Source: Lentisalinibacter sediminis (GTDB lineage Bacteria > Pseudomonadota > Gammaproteobacteria > Steroidobacterales > Woeseiaceae). Taken from it: a stretch of DNA of 64,000 bases. The translations under genes were made by a program, and so were the position numbers. Below are positions 1 to 8,828 of the stretch, piece by piece. The stretch spans positions 682,001 through 746,000 of the forward strand of contig NZ_JAPDRF010000003.1 in NCBI RefSeq assembly GCF_040706615.1, given 5' to 3'. The notes beneath the pieces were generated by a model. That model worked only from the letters and a program-made list of their open reading frames with translations, searched no databases and was not told the DNA's origin. How positions within the stretch are numbered: the stretch's first letter is position 1; every line of letters starts with the position of its first letter.

Positions 1-641
1 GTCAGCGTGCCGGCCTGGTCCAGGCTGGAGGCGAACGCGATCATGCCCCAGCGGGAGACCCGGCCGTAGGTGGGCTTCAGCCCCGTAATACCGGTCAGTG
101 CCGCCGGCTGACGGATGGAGCCGCCGGTGTCCGTGCCGGTTGCCGCCGGCACCAGCCGCGCGGCCACCGCCGCGGCCGAGCCGCCGGAGGAGCCGCCGGG
201 CGAGCGCGCCGTATCCCAGGGGTTGGCGACCGGGCCGTACCAGCTGGTCTCGTTGGACGAGCCCATGGCGAACTCGTCCATGTTGGTCTTGCCGAGCATG
301 ATGACGCCGGCCGCCTTCAGCCGCTCGACCACCGTGGCGTCATACGGAGAGACGAAGTTGTCGAGCATGCGCGAGCCACAGCTGGTGCGCACGCCGGCGG
401 TGCAGAAGATGTCCTTGTGGGCGATGGGCAGGCCCTCGAGCGGACGCGCCTCGCCGGCCGCACGGCGGCGGTCGGACTCGGCGGCAGCAGCCCGCGCCTC
501 GTTCCCGGTCACCGTAATGAAGCTGTTCAGCGTGCCGTCGTGGGCGCCGATACGCTCGAGCAGCGCGTCGACGAGTTCCGCGGCGGTGAACTCGCCCGCC
601 TCGAGCGCGTGCCGTATCGCGGCGAGTGACAGCTCATGCAT
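1..641 (-). CDS. gatA: Glutamyl-tRNA(Gln) amidotransferase subunit A, N-terminal part (cut by window edge)
   Basis: GatA is the amidase subunit of GatCAB. It releases ammonia from glutamine to convert Glu-tRNA(Gln) (or Asp-tRNA(Asn)) to the amide form. The visible 213 codons start MHELSLAAIRHALEAG and carry the amidase-signature hallmarks: a lysine in PIAHKDIF and the Gly/Ser-rich GGSSGGSAAAVAA stretch with the catalytic Ser-cisSer-Lys residues. The C-terminal half lies outside the window. gatC sits 106 bp upstream on the same strand, the usual gatCAB order. Identity is secure. Confidence 0.95.
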   Translation of the reverse strand, partial: MHELSLAAIRHALEAGEFTAAELVDALLERIGAHDGTLNSFITVTGNEARAAAAESDRRRAAGEARPLEGLPIAHKDIFCTAGVRTSCGSRMLDNFVSPYDATVVERLKAAGVIMLGKTNMDEFAMGSSNETSWYGPVANPWDTARSPGGSSGGSAAAVAARLVPAATGTDTGGSIRQPAALTGITGLKPTYGRVSRWGMIAFASSLDQAGTL

Positions 642-747
642 GGTCGTGACTCGGCAAAGGTTGGACGATGATTCTTCCGGACAGTCTGACTGGATCGTTT
701 GGATCGCGCAGCCGCCGACCCGTACGGCGACAGCTGTTCGCCGACCC

Positions 748-1035
748 TTATTCTATGACCCTGGGCACCAGATACATGCCGTCGGCCACCGCCGATGCGT
801 TCTTCTGATACTCGTCCCGATCGACTCGCTCCGTCACTTCGTCCGGGCGCAGCCGCTGGATCTGGTCCAGTGGGTGGGCCATCGGTTGCACCGAATCCGT
901 GTCTGCCTGTTGCAATTGGTCCACGAAATCGACGATGCTGCCCAGCTTGTCGACGAAGTCGGGTATTTCCGCCTCGTCGAACTCCAGTCGCGCGAGAGTC
1001 GCGATATGTTCCACTTGCTCTCGAGTCAGGGACAC
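748..1035 (-). CDS. gatC: Glutamyl-tRNA(Gln) amidotransferase subunit C
   Basis: GatC is the small clamp subunit that wraps GatA and GatB. The 95-residue product begins with the family hallmark (M)SLTREQVEHIATLARLEF. I chose a GTG start because it gives exactly this N-terminus and has GGAG about seven bases upstream. The longer open frame has no family-like sequence before it. It is followed by gatA and is divergent from mreB, sharing a 155-bp intergenic region. Confidence 0.93.
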   Translation of the reverse strand: MSLTREQVEHIATLARLEFDEAEIPDFVDKLGSIVDFVDQLQQADTDSVQPMAHPLDQIQRLRPDEVTERVDRDEYQKNASAVADGMYLVPRVIE

Positions 1036-1125
1036 CGCAAGGCTCCGGTCTGTGACACGTGTATCGTTGTCGATAGGGTCGGCACCTGCCACCGCAGCGC
1101 CAAACAGGAAATGATACACGCCGTC

Positions 1126-1154
1126 TTGCCCAATGTCGTCCCCGTTGCTAGAGT
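1126..1154 (+). promoter_or_regulatory. Candidate sigma-70 promoter of mreB
   Basis: TTGCCC (1126-1131), a 17-bp spacer and TAGAGT (1149-1154); each hexamer matches consensus at 4/6. The predicted start near 1161 leaves a leader of about 30 nt before the mreB ATG. This is a weak but correctly spaced match in the gatC-mreB divergent gap. Confidence 0.4.
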
Positions 1155-1190
1155 AGCTTTTTGCCTTGATCCGCGGGATTTTGCCCGACA

Positions 1191-2234
1191 ATGCTGAAGA
1201 GTCTTCTGGGTTATTTCTCCAACGACCTTTCCATCGATCTCGGGACAGCGAACACACTGATCTATCTCCGCGGGCATGGCATCGTGCTCAACGAGCCGTC
1301 GGTAGTAGCCATTCGGGAAGAGTCCGGCCGCGGCGGCCGGAGCGTGGAGGCCGTCGGTACCGAAGCCAAGAGTATGCTGGGGCGCACGCCCGGCAACATC
1401 ACCGCAATCCGTCCGCTGAAAGACGGCGTCATCGCTGATTTCACCGTGACGGAGAAGATGTTGCAGCACTTCATCAAGAAGGCGCACGGCAACCGCTTCT
1501 TCGCGCCGAGCCCCCGGGTGCTGGTGTGCGTGCCCTACGGGTCCACCCAGGTAGAGCGTCGGGCCATCCGAGAGTCCGCCGAAGGCGCCGGCGCCCGCAA
1601 GGTCTATCTCATCGAGGAACCGATGGCGGCGGCCATCGGCGCCGGCATGCCCGTGCACGAGGCGCGCGGCTCCATGGTGCTCGACATCGGCGGCGGCACT
1701 TCCGAGGTGGCCGTGATCTCCCTGAACGGCATCGTCTATGCCTCCTCCGTGCGGGTGGGCGGTGACCGCTTCGACGAGGCCATCACCAATTATGTACGCC
1801 GTAATTACGGCATCCTGATCGGCGAGGCCACGGCCGAACGGATCAAGCACGAGATCGGCTCCGCCTATCCCGGCCAGGAGGTCAAGGAGATCTCGGTGAA
1901 GGGCCGCAACCTGTCCGAAGGCGTGCCGCGGAGCTTCACGCTGAACAGCAACGAGATCCTGGAAGCGCTGCAGGAACCCCTGCAGGGCATCGTGGGAGCC
2001 GTGAAAGAGGCGCTGGAGCAGACCCCGCCGGAACTCGGGGCCGACGTGGCCGAGCGGGGCATCGTCCTCACCGGCGGCGGCGCCATGCTGAAGGATCTGG
2101 ACAAGCTCCTCATGGAAGAGACCGGGCTGCCCGTGGTCATCGCCGACGACCCGCTGACGTGCGTGGCACGCGGCGGAGGCCGGGTGCTCGAACTCATGGA
2201 CGAGCACGGACCGGCCGTCTTCGGCCTGGACTGA
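1191..2234 (+). CDS. mreB: Rod shape-determining protein MreB (bacterial actin)
   Basis: Actin-fold ATPase that forms membrane-associated filaments steering the elongasome. The protein has 347 residues, the same length as E. coli MreB. It shows the phosphate-1 loop DLGTANTLIY near residue 17 and the phosphate-2 motif LDIGGGTSEVAVISL near residue 165. The adenosine motif GIVLTGGGAMLKDLD is close to the C-terminus. The N-terminal MLKSLLGYFS segment is the usual amphipathic membrane-binding helix. It is followed by mreC and mreD and then mrdA-rodA. Confidence 0.98.
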   Translation: MLKSLLGYFSNDLSIDLGTANTLIYLRGHGIVLNEPSVVAIREESGRGGRSVEAVGTEAKSMLGRTPGNITAIRPLKDGVIADFTVTEKMLQHFIKKAHGNRFFAPSPRVLVCVPYGSTQVERRAIRESAEGAGARKVYLIEEPMAAAIGAGMPVHEARGSMVLDIGGGTSEVAVISLNGIVYASSVRVGGDRFDEAITNYVRRNYGILIGEATAERIKHEIGSAYPGQEVKEISVKGRNLSEGVPRSFTLNSNEILEALQEPLQGIVGAVKEALEQTPPELGADVAERGIVLTGGGAMLKDLDKLLMEETGLPVVIADDPLTCVARGGGRVLELMDEHGPAVFGLD

Positions 2235-2356
2235 GCCGTCCGTGAGCGCGGCGGCCGCATCGACCGTCGCCGCCCAGTGAACAGCCCTGCACGGCCGGCG
2301 GCCGGGGAACCGGAGCCCGGCGGCACGGAAGGCCGGCGGGCAATCCCGGACCCTTA

Positions 2357-2392
2357 TATCATCCGTATTATCCCTATCATGCTTATCATTCA
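2357..2392 (+). repeat. Four tandem 9-bp AT-rich units, each with a -10-like hexamer
   Basis: Units TATCATccg, TATTATccc, TATCATgct and TATCATtca sit back to back in the otherwise GC-rich mreB-mreC gap, ending six bases before the mreC ATG. Each unit contains a TATNAT hexamer. They could be overlapping -10 elements of an mreC promoter or a protein-binding array; the sequence alone does not decide. Confidence 0.6.
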
Positions 2393-2397
2393 GGGGC

Positions 2398-3330
2398 ATG
2401 GCGACAGCTCAGTCTGACACCCAGCGAAGAACGGCACCGATGCGCTCGCTCGGCGCCCGTACGCTGGCGCTCGTGCTGCTGAGCGTCATCGCGCTGGTGG
2501 TCGACCACCGGGAGAATCACCTGGACGCCGTGCGCCGGGCCATCGCCACCGCCATCTATCCACTGCAGGTCATCGTCGCGCTGCCCGCCGAGGCATTCGG
2601 ATGGGCCCGCGAGAGCGGCATCAGCCGCAGCGATCTGCAGCGGGAAAACAACCGGCTGAAGGCCGAACGTCTGGCCATCCGCGCCAAGCTGCAGCAGATG
2701 GCGGCGCTGGAATCCGAGAACGCGCGGCTGCGCCTGATGCTGCAGACCACTACCCGGGTGGGCGACCGGGTGCGGGTGGCCGAGATCATGGCCGTCGACG
2801 CTAACCCCTACCGCCACGACATCGTCATCGACAAGGGCCGCCGGCAAGATGCCTACGAGGGCCAGGCCATCATCGACGCCACCGGTGTCGTGGGCCAGAT
2901 TATGCACGTCGGCCCCTTCACCTCCGAGGCCATGCTGATCAGCGACCCCGATCATGCGCTGCCGGTGGAAGTGAACCGGAACGGGCTGCGCACCATCGCC
3001 GTCGGCACGGGCGAGTACAACCGGCTCGATCTGCCGTTCCTGCCGAACAATGCCGACATCCGGCCCGGCGACCTGCTGGTCACCTCCGGGCTCGGCGGTG
3101 CCTTCCCGGCAGGCTATCCGGTGGGCGAGGTCACCGAGGTCACGCCGAACCCGGCCGAGTCCTTCGCCACTATCCGCGCCCGGCCCGCCACTGCGCTGAA
3201 CCAGGTGCGCGAGGTACTGCTGATCTGGCCGGGCGAACCGGAGACGCAGGTGGCGGACGAATCCGGCGAGGACGCGGCCGGCGCCGCGGACCCCGCGGGC
3301 GAAGCGGCGACGGAGGCGGCCGATGAGTGA
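2398..3330 (+). CDS. mreC: Rod shape-determining protein MreC
   Basis: Periplasmic scaffold of the Rod complex that activates PBP2/RodA. The 310-residue protein has a short cytoplasmic N-terminus and one membrane segment at about residues 20-40 (ALVLLSVIALVV). A coiled coil at about 75-110 (LQRENNRLKAERL) is followed by the paired beta-barrel MreC domain. The C-terminus is an acidic, Ala-rich tail (after about residue 275) that is probably disordered. Its last 8 bp overlap mreD, suggesting translational coupling. Confidence 0.95.
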   Translation: MATAQSDTQRRTAPMRSLGARTLALVLLSVIALVVDHRENHLDAVRRAIATAIYPLQVIVALPAEAFGWARESGISRSDLQRENNRLKAERLAIRAKLQQMAALESENARLRLMLQTTTRVGDRVRVAEIMAVDANPYRHDIVIDKGRRQDAYEGQAIIDATGVVGQIMHVGPFTSEAMLISDPDHALPVEVNRNGLRTIAVGTGEYNRLDLPFLPNNADIRPGDLLVTSGLGGAFPAGYPVGEVTEVTPNPAESFATIRARPATALNQVREVLLIWPGEPETQVADESGEDAAGAADPAGEAATEAADE

Positions 3331-3814
3331 CGCCGTGGCCCTGGAACGCTGGCCGGTGTGGTTCTGCCTGCTGGCGGCGCTGCTGCTCTCCATCATGCCG
3401 CTGCCGGAGCTCGTCGAACCGTTCCGGCCGGACTGGGTCGCGCTGACGCTGATCTACTGGGCCCTTGCCTTCCCGCGGGTGTTCGGGTTGCTGACCGCCT
3501 GGATCAGCGGCCTGTTGCTCGACGTGGCGCAGGGCACGCTGCTCGGTCAGCATGCGCTGGCGCTGACCGTGATGATCTACTTCCCGCTCCGATTCCACCT
3601 GCGTCTGCGGGTGTTCCCCATCTGGCAGCTGGCGGCTACGGTGATGGCCCTGCTCGCGCTGTACCAGTTCATCCTGTTCTGGATCAACGGAACCGCCGGC
3701 GTCGCATCCGATCTCATGGACTATTGGGGTTCCGTCATCATCGGCGCACTGCTGTGGCCGCCGCTGATGCTGTTCTTCAACGGCGTGCGCCAGCAGATGA
3801 CGGTGACGAGGTAG
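3323..3814 (+). CDS. mreD: Rod shape-determining protein MreD
   Basis: Small integral membrane protein of the elongasome, 163 residues with about five predicted membrane segments (for example VWFCLLAALLLSIMPL, ALTLIYWALAFP and LAATVMALLALYQFILFW). It overlaps the end of mreC by 8 bp and ends 3 bp before mrdA, consistent with one mreBCD-mrdA-rodA transcript. Position and topology support the call more than motifs do, since MreD is poorly conserved. Confidence 0.92.
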   Translation: MSDAVALERWPVWFCLLAALLLSIMPLPELVEPFRPDWVALTLIYWALAFPRVFGLLTAWISGLLLDVAQGTLLGQHALALTVMIYFPLRFHLRLRVFPIWQLAATVMALLALYQFILFWINGTAGVASDLMDYWGSVIIGALLWPPLMLFFNGVRQQMTVTR

Positions 3815-3817
3815 ACG

Positions 3818-5752
3818 ATGCGCAGACGCGCTCCCATCAAGGACTCGGGTGCCGAGCAGCGGATGTTCCTGAACCGCGTGATCCTCGCGGTGGTGGTCGC
3901 GCTCGGCCTGATGGGGCTCGTCGTCGGCCGCCTGGTCCAGCTGCAGGTGATCGAGCATGAGTATTTCGCGGACCTGTCCCAGGGCAATCGCATCCGCATC
4001 GAACCGGTGCCGCCCACCCGTGGCCTGATCTACGACCGGCGCGGCGTCATCCTGGCCGAGAACGTGCCCACCTACCAGCTCGAGCTCGTGCCCGAGCAGG
4101 TGGAGGACGTGGATGCGACCCTGGCCGCGCTGATCGAGGAGGGACTGCTGGCCGAGGAGGACCTGCCCCGCATCCACACGCTGCTGGGCACGAACCAGCG
4201 CTTCACGCCCATTCCGCTGCGCTACCGGCTGGAGGAAGAGGAGCTGGCGCATTTCGCCATCGCGCGCCCGCGCTTCCCGGGCGTCGACATCCGCGCGCGA
4301 CTGATGCGGCACTACCCTTTCGACAGCGCCGCGGTGCATGCCGTCGGTTACGTCGGCGGGCTGAGCAAGGAGGAGCTGGAGCGGCTGGAAGACCCGGCCG
4401 CCTACGCGGGCACCACCCAGTACGGCAAGACCGGCATCGAGCAGCGTTTCGAGGAGCTGCTGCACGGCGATGTCGGCCACCGTCAGGTGATCGCCAACGC
4501 GCGCGGCCGCATGCTCGGCCAGGTGCCCGGCGAGCAGCCCCGGCCGGGCGCGAACGTCTATGTCAGCCTGGACATCGAGCTGCAGCTGCTCGCCGAAGAG
4601 GCCATGGCCGGCAGACGCGGCGCGGTGGTGGCACTGGACCCCCGCAACGGCGAGGTGCTGGCGCTGGTTAGCACGCCCGGCTTCGACCCCAACGCATTCG
4701 CTGCGGGCCTGAAGCCCGCGGAGTTCCGTGCGCTGAGCACCCACCCGGACCAGCCGCTGTTCAACCGGGCGATCCGCGGCCGCTACCCGCCGGGCTCCAC
4801 CATCAAGCCCATGCTCGGCTTCGCCGCGCTGGAGGAGAGTGTCTCCGACCTGGACCACAGCCTGCGCTGTTCCGGCCATTTCTCGCTGCCCGGCAGCACG
4901 CACCGCTACCGCGACTGGAAGACCCACGGCCTCGTCAACCTGCACGACGCCATCACCGAATCCTGCGACGTGTACTTCTACGAGATGTCGACCGAGCTCG
5001 GCATCGACACGATGCACGACTATCTCACCCGCTTCGGCCTTGGCAACCGCACGGGCATCGACATTGCCGGCGAGACCGCGGGCGTCGTACCGTCCCGGGC
5101 CTGGAAGCGGGAGAAGTTCTCCAGCCGCGCCAACCAGGTCTGGTTCCCGGGCGAAACGGTCATCGCCTCGATCGGCCAGGGCTACATGCTCACGACGCCG
5201 CTGCAGCTCGCCGTGGCGACCGCCGCCGTCGCCACGCGCGGCGAGCGCTACCGGCCGCACCTGGCGCTGGGCTGGGAACACCCGCTGGACGGCGAGTTCC
5301 ATCCGTTCGAGCCCGAGCCGCTCCCGCCGGTTGGCATGCACGACCCCCTGCACTGGGAGGTGGTCATCAACGCCATGCGCGACGTGCTCCAGGGCGAGAA
5401 CGGCACCGCGCGGGCGGTGGGAATGGATGCGCCCTACCCGATGGCCGGCAAGAGCGGCACGGCCCAGGTGTTCAGCGTGGGCCAGGACGAGGAGTACAAC
5501 GAGGACGAGATCGACGAGCGGCTGCGCGACCATGCCCTGTTCATCGCGTTCGCCCCGCTCGAGGAACCCCGCATCGCCGTATCGGTCATCGTGGAGAACG
5601 GCTCCAGCGGCAGCCGGGTGGCCGCGCCCATCGCCCGCGCCATGATGGACAAGTGGCTGCTGGAGGAGCGCGGCCAGACCGCAGCCCGGGGTCGGCAGCC
5701 CATCCCGCCCGGCGAGGCGCCGGTGGCGAACGCCGCGCCGACGGAGGACTGA
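3818..5752 (+). CDS. mrdA: Penicillin-binding protein 2, elongation-specific transpeptidase
   Basis: Class B PBP that crosslinks peptidoglycan during lateral growth with RodA. The 644-residue protein has an N-terminal membrane anchor at about residues 20-42, a non-penicillin-binding dimerisation/pedestal region, and a transpeptidase domain. All three active-site motifs are visible: S327-T-I-K330, S382-C-D, and K545-S-G-T. The Pro/Glu-rich C-terminal tail extends past the transpeptidase fold. Spacing to rodA is 3 bp. Confidence 0.97.
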   Translation: MRRRAPIKDSGAEQRMFLNRVILAVVVALGLMGLVVGRLVQLQVIEHEYFADLSQGNRIRIEPVPPTRGLIYDRRGVILAENVPTYQLELVPEQVEDVDATLAALIEEGLLAEEDLPRIHTLLGTNQRFTPIPLRYRLEEEELAHFAIARPRFPGVDIRARLMRHYPFDSAAVHAVGYVGGLSKEELERLEDPAAYAGTTQYGKTGIEQRFEELLHGDVGHRQVIANARGRMLGQVPGEQPRPGANVYVSLDIELQLLAEEAMAGRRGAVVALDPRNGEVLALVSTPGFDPNAFAAGLKPAEFRALSTHPDQPLFNRAIRGRYPPGSTIKPMLGFAALEESVSDLDHSLRCSGHFSLPGSTHRYRDWKTHGLVNLHDAITESCDVYFYEMSTELGIDTMHDYLTRFGLGNRTGIDIAGETAGVVPSRAWKREKFSSRANQVWFPGETVIASIGQGYMLTTPLQLAVATAAVATRGERYRPHLALGWEHPLDGEFHPFEPEPLPPVGMHDPLHWEVVINAMRDVLQGENGTARAVGMDAPYPMAGKSGTAQVFSVGQDEEYNEDEIDERLRDHALFIAFAPLEEPRIAVSVIVENGSSGSRVAAPIARAMMDKWLLEERGQTAARGRQPIPPGEAPVANAAPTED

Positions 5753-5755
5753 CCG

Positions 5756-6895
5756 ATGGGTACGTTATTCCGTGAGAATGCCCTGTTCGCGGAGCGCCGC
5801 CCCCTCGGCGGCATCGGTCAGCTGCTCGCCAACCTGCACCTGGACGGCCCCCTGCTCGCCGGGCTGGGCGTCATCTGCGGGTTCGGTCTGTTCGTGCTGT
5901 ACAGCGCCGTGGGACAGAACCCGGACCTGCTGCTGCGCCAGATCATACGCCTCGGACTCGCCATGCTGGCGCTCGTGATCGTCGCCCAGCTCTCGCCGGC
6001 GCTGCTGCGGCGCTGGACGCCCTGGGGTTATCTCGCCGGACTCACCCTGCTGGCCCTGGTACTGGTGCTCGGCGAAGTAGGCCAGGGGGCGCAGCGCTGG
6101 CTGGACATCGGCGTGCGCTTCCAGCCGTCGGAGATCATGAAACTGGCGGTGCCGATGATGGTCGCCGCATTCCTGCACGACCGGCCGCTGCCGCCGCGGC
6201 TCGGCCATCTCGTCGTGATCGGCGCCATGATCGTCCTGCCCGCCCTGATGATCGCCGTGCAGCCCGATCTCGGCACCGCGCTGCTGATCGTCGCGGCCGG
6301 CGTGCTGGTGGTGCTGCTCGCCGGCATGTCGTTCGGCCACATCCTGGCACTGGGCGCGCTCGCCGTCGCCACCATGCCGGTGCTGTGGCACTTCATGCAC
6401 GACTACCAGCGCCAGCGGGTACTCACCCTGCTCGACCCCCAGAGCGACCCCCTCGGCGCCGGCTACAACATCATCCAGTCCAAGATCGCCATCGGTTCCG
6501 GCGGACTGTTCGGCAAGGGCTGGACCAACGGCAGCCAGGCCCAGCTCGAGTTCCTGCCGGAGAAGGACACCGATTTCATCTTCGCCGTTCTGTCCGAGGA
6601 ATTCGGGCTGCTGGGGGTGCTGGCGCTGCTGACGATGTACCTGTTCGTGGTCGCCCGCGGCCTTTACATCGCCGCCAATGCCCAGGACACCTTCTCGCGG
6701 CTGCTGGCCGGCAGCATCAGCCTGACCTTCTTCGTCTACGTATTCGTGAATACGGCCATGGTCTGCGGCCTCATCCCGGTGGTGGGCGTGCCGCTGCCGC
6801 TGGTCAGTTTCGGCGGTACCTCCATGGTGACGCTCATGGCGGGTTTCGGTATCCTCATGTCCATCCACACCCACCGCAAACTCCTGCCTCGGTAG
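5756..6895 (+). CDS. rodA: Rod shape-determining protein RodA, SEDS peptidoglycan glycosyltransferase
   Basis: SEDS-family polymerase of lipid II in the elongasome, partner of the preceding PBP2. The 379 residues give about ten membrane segments. SEDS signatures are present: FQPSEIMKLAVPM near residue 120, QPDLGTALLI near 163, and the long periplasmic loop with GWTNGSQAQLEFLPEKDTDFIFAVLSEE near 258-285. The C-terminal VVGVPLPLVSFGGTSM motif is also intact. Start ATG lies 3 bp after mrdA. Confidence 0.97.
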   Translation: MGTLFRENALFAERRPLGGIGQLLANLHLDGPLLAGLGVICGFGLFVLYSAVGQNPDLLLRQIIRLGLAMLALVIVAQLSPALLRRWTPWGYLAGLTLLALVLVLGEVGQGAQRWLDIGVRFQPSEIMKLAVPMMVAAFLHDRPLPPRLGHLVVIGAMIVLPALMIAVQPDLGTALLIVAAGVLVVLLAGMSFGHILALGALAVATMPVLWHFMHDYQRQRVLTLLDPQSDPLGAGYNIIQSKIAIGSGGLFGKGWTNGSQAQLEFLPEKDTDFIFAVLSEEFGLLGVLALLTMYLFVVARGLYIAANAQDTFSRLLAGSISLTFFVYVFVNTAMVCGLIPVVGVPLPLVSFGGTSMVTLMAGFGILMSIHTHRKLLPR

Positions 6896-6941
6896 GTCCA
6901 CGACAGATGTACAGACGCTGCCAGGAAACGCCGGACAGGAC

Positions 6942-7964
6942 ATGCGCCCAGTGATCCGCTCTCTCTGCCTGCTCTCCGCTCTCGCGGCCCTCGCGGGTCT
7001 GACGGCTTCGCCGGCCCGGGCGCTGGACACTTCCCGCGCGGACGTGGCCATGTTCATCGACGAAGTGGCCGAGCGCCACGGCTTCGACCGGGCCGAGGTC
7101 GAGCGCACCCTGGGCGCTGCCGAGACGCAGCAGCCGATCCTGGACGCCATCAGCCGGCCGGCGGAGAAGGTGAAGCCCTGGCACGAGTACCGCGCGATCT
7201 TCCTTACCCCGGAGCGCATCGAGGCCGGCGCCGCGTTCTGGCGCGAGCATGCCGAGGAGATCGCACGCGTCGGCCGCGAGACCGGCGTGGACCCGGAGAT
7301 CATCGTCGCCATCATCGGCGTCGAGACCTACTTCGGCCGCATCACGGGGCGCTACCGGGTGCTGGACGCACTGGCGACACTGGCTTTCGACTACCCGCCG
7401 CGCAGTCCGTTCTTCCGCAGGGAACTCGAGCAGTTCCTGCTGCTGGCGCGCGAGGAGCGGGTCGACGTCGATACCGCGCTGGGCTCCTATGCGGGCGCCA
7501 TGGGCGCGCCCCAGTTCATGCCGTCCAGCTATCGGGCCTATGCGGTGGACGCGAGTGCGGACGGGCTGCGCGACCTCTGGACGGACTGGAGCGACGTGTT
7601 CGGCAGCGTCGCAAATTATCTCAAGGCCCACGGCTGGCGAGCCGGCGAGCCGGTCTTCGTCCGCGCCACCACCGGTTCGGCCTGGTCCGGCGAGCCCGCC
7701 GGCGACAAGGGGCTGGACACGGACACCACGGTCGCCAGGCTGAGCGCCGGCGGCATCGTCTTCTCGACGGCGCTGCCCGGCGAGGCAGCCGCGCGGCTGC
7801 TGCGCATGGAGGGCGAGGACGCCGAGCAGCTCTGGGTGGGTTTCCACAATTTCCACGTGATCACCCGCTACAACCGCAGCGCCATGTACGCGCTGGCGGT
7901 GTGGCAGCTCGGCCGGGAGATCGCGCTGGCCGTCGCGGACGGAGCCGGTGATGCGCAGACCTGA
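6942..7964 (+). CDS. mltB: Membrane-bound lytic murein transglycosylase B
   Basis: Cleaves peptidoglycan glycan strands to 1,6-anhydroMurNAc products. The 340-residue protein starts with a signal peptide ending about ASPARA-L. No lipobox cysteine is apparent, so it may be soluble rather than lipid-anchored as in E. coli MltB. The family core is clear: the catalytic glutamate E128 in IIGVETYFGR, GAMGAPQFMPSSYRAYAVD, and the C-terminal HNFHVITRYNRS motif. Its 3' end overlaps rlpA by 14 bp. Confidence 0.95.
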   Translation: MRPVIRSLCLLSALAALAGLTASPARALDTSRADVAMFIDEVAERHGFDRAEVERTLGAAETQQPILDAISRPAEKVKPWHEYRAIFLTPERIEAGAAFWREHAEEIARVGRETGVDPEIIVAIIGVETYFGRITGRYRVLDALATLAFDYPPRSPFFRRELEQFLLLAREERVDVDTALGSYAGAMGAPQFMPSSYRAYAVDASADGLRDLWTDWSDVFGSVANYLKAHGWRAGEPVFVRATTGSAWSGEPAGDKGLDTDTTVARLSAGGIVFSTALPGEAAARLLRMEGEDAEQLWVGFHNFHVITRYNRSAMYALAVWQLGREIALAVADGAGDAQT

Positions 7965-8820
7965 GCTCAGGACGGCGGCGGTGATGGCGGCGGCCTTAGT
8001 GGTGGCCGCCTGCACCGGCACCGGCCCCCGGCAGGACGGCCCGCCGCCGGCCGCGCGGGCCGACGTCCGCGTGCCGCCGACCATACCGGCGCCCGAGCCG
8101 AAGAGCCGCTACGGCAATCCGGATTCCTACGAGGTCTTCGGCAAACGCTACCATGTGCTGGCCACCGCCGACGGTTACAGGGAACGCGGTGTCGCCTCCT
8201 GGTACGGCACCAAGTTCCACGGCCGTCGCACCTCCTCCGGCGAGCCCTACGACATGCACGCGTTCACGGCCGCCCACAAGACGCTGCCGCTGCCCACCTG
8301 GGTGGAGGTGACCAACCTGCGCAACCGCCGCAGCATCCTCGTGCGGGTCAACGACCGGGGCCCGTTCGTCGCCAACCGCATCATCGATCTCTCCTACGCG
8401 GCGGCGCAGGAACTCGACATCGTGGGGGACGGGACGGGGCTGGTGGAGGTACGCGCGATCACGTTCGACGGCGCCGCCACCGGCGACATCATGACGGCGG
8501 CCGCCCCGGCTGCGGCGCCGGCCGAGAGCCTCCCGCCCGAGGACGCCGCCGCCCCGGCGCCTGCGGCGGGACAGACGGGCGACGCGCCGGTACTATATGC
8601 GCAGGTCGGCGCTTTCAGCCAGCGCGAGAATGCCGAGCGCATGCACGGCAGGCTGCTGGCCAACGACTTTCCCGATGCGTTCATCTTCGAGGACAGGACC
8701 GAAGAGCGCCGGCTGTACCGGGTGCGGGTGGGGCCGATCCCGTCGGTGGAAGCCTATGACGCCACCGTCGCCAGGCTCGCTTCCCTCGGCATCGACAGCG
8801 TCCACATGATTATCGAATAG
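7951..8820 (+). CDS. rlpA: Septal ring lytic transglycosylase RlpA-like lipoprotein
   Basis: Outer-membrane lipoprotein that, in characterised members, cleaves denuded glycan strands at the septum. The start at 7951 has GGAG six bases upstream and lies inside the end of mltB. Residues 1-21 form a lipoprotein signal (VVAAC, Cys21). The double-psi beta-barrel domain at about 75-170 carries GVASWYGTKFHGRRTSSGEPYD, with the catalytic-type Asp in VRVNDRGPF. After a Pro/Ala linker, a SPOR domain occupies about 210-289. Confidence 0.95.
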   Translation: MRRPELRTAAVMAAALVVAACTGTGPRQDGPPPAARADVRVPPTIPAPEPKSRYGNPDSYEVFGKRYHVLATADGYRERGVASWYGTKFHGRRTSSGEPYDMHAFTAAHKTLPLPTWVEVTNLRNRRSILVRVNDRGPFVANRIIDLSYAAAQELDIVGDGTGLVEVRAITFDGAATGDIMTAAAPAAAPAESLPPEDAAAPAPAAGQTGDAPVLYAQVGAFSQRENAERMHGRLLANDFPDAFIFEDRTEERRLYRVRVGPIPSVEAYDATVARLASLGIDSVHMIIE

Positions 8821-8828
8821 ACTGTGCC

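Noticed and set aside
1026..2399. 457-codon minus-strand frame opposite mreB
   Set aside because: Antisense shadow of mreB; composition is Ala/Gly/His-rich with no recognisable domain.
3170..5533. Open frame of nearly 800 codons on the minus strand opposite mrdA
   Set aside because: Low-complexity Arg/His/Gln-rich translation with no family motifs, lying exactly antisense to a well-supported gene. Typical third-position GC artefact.
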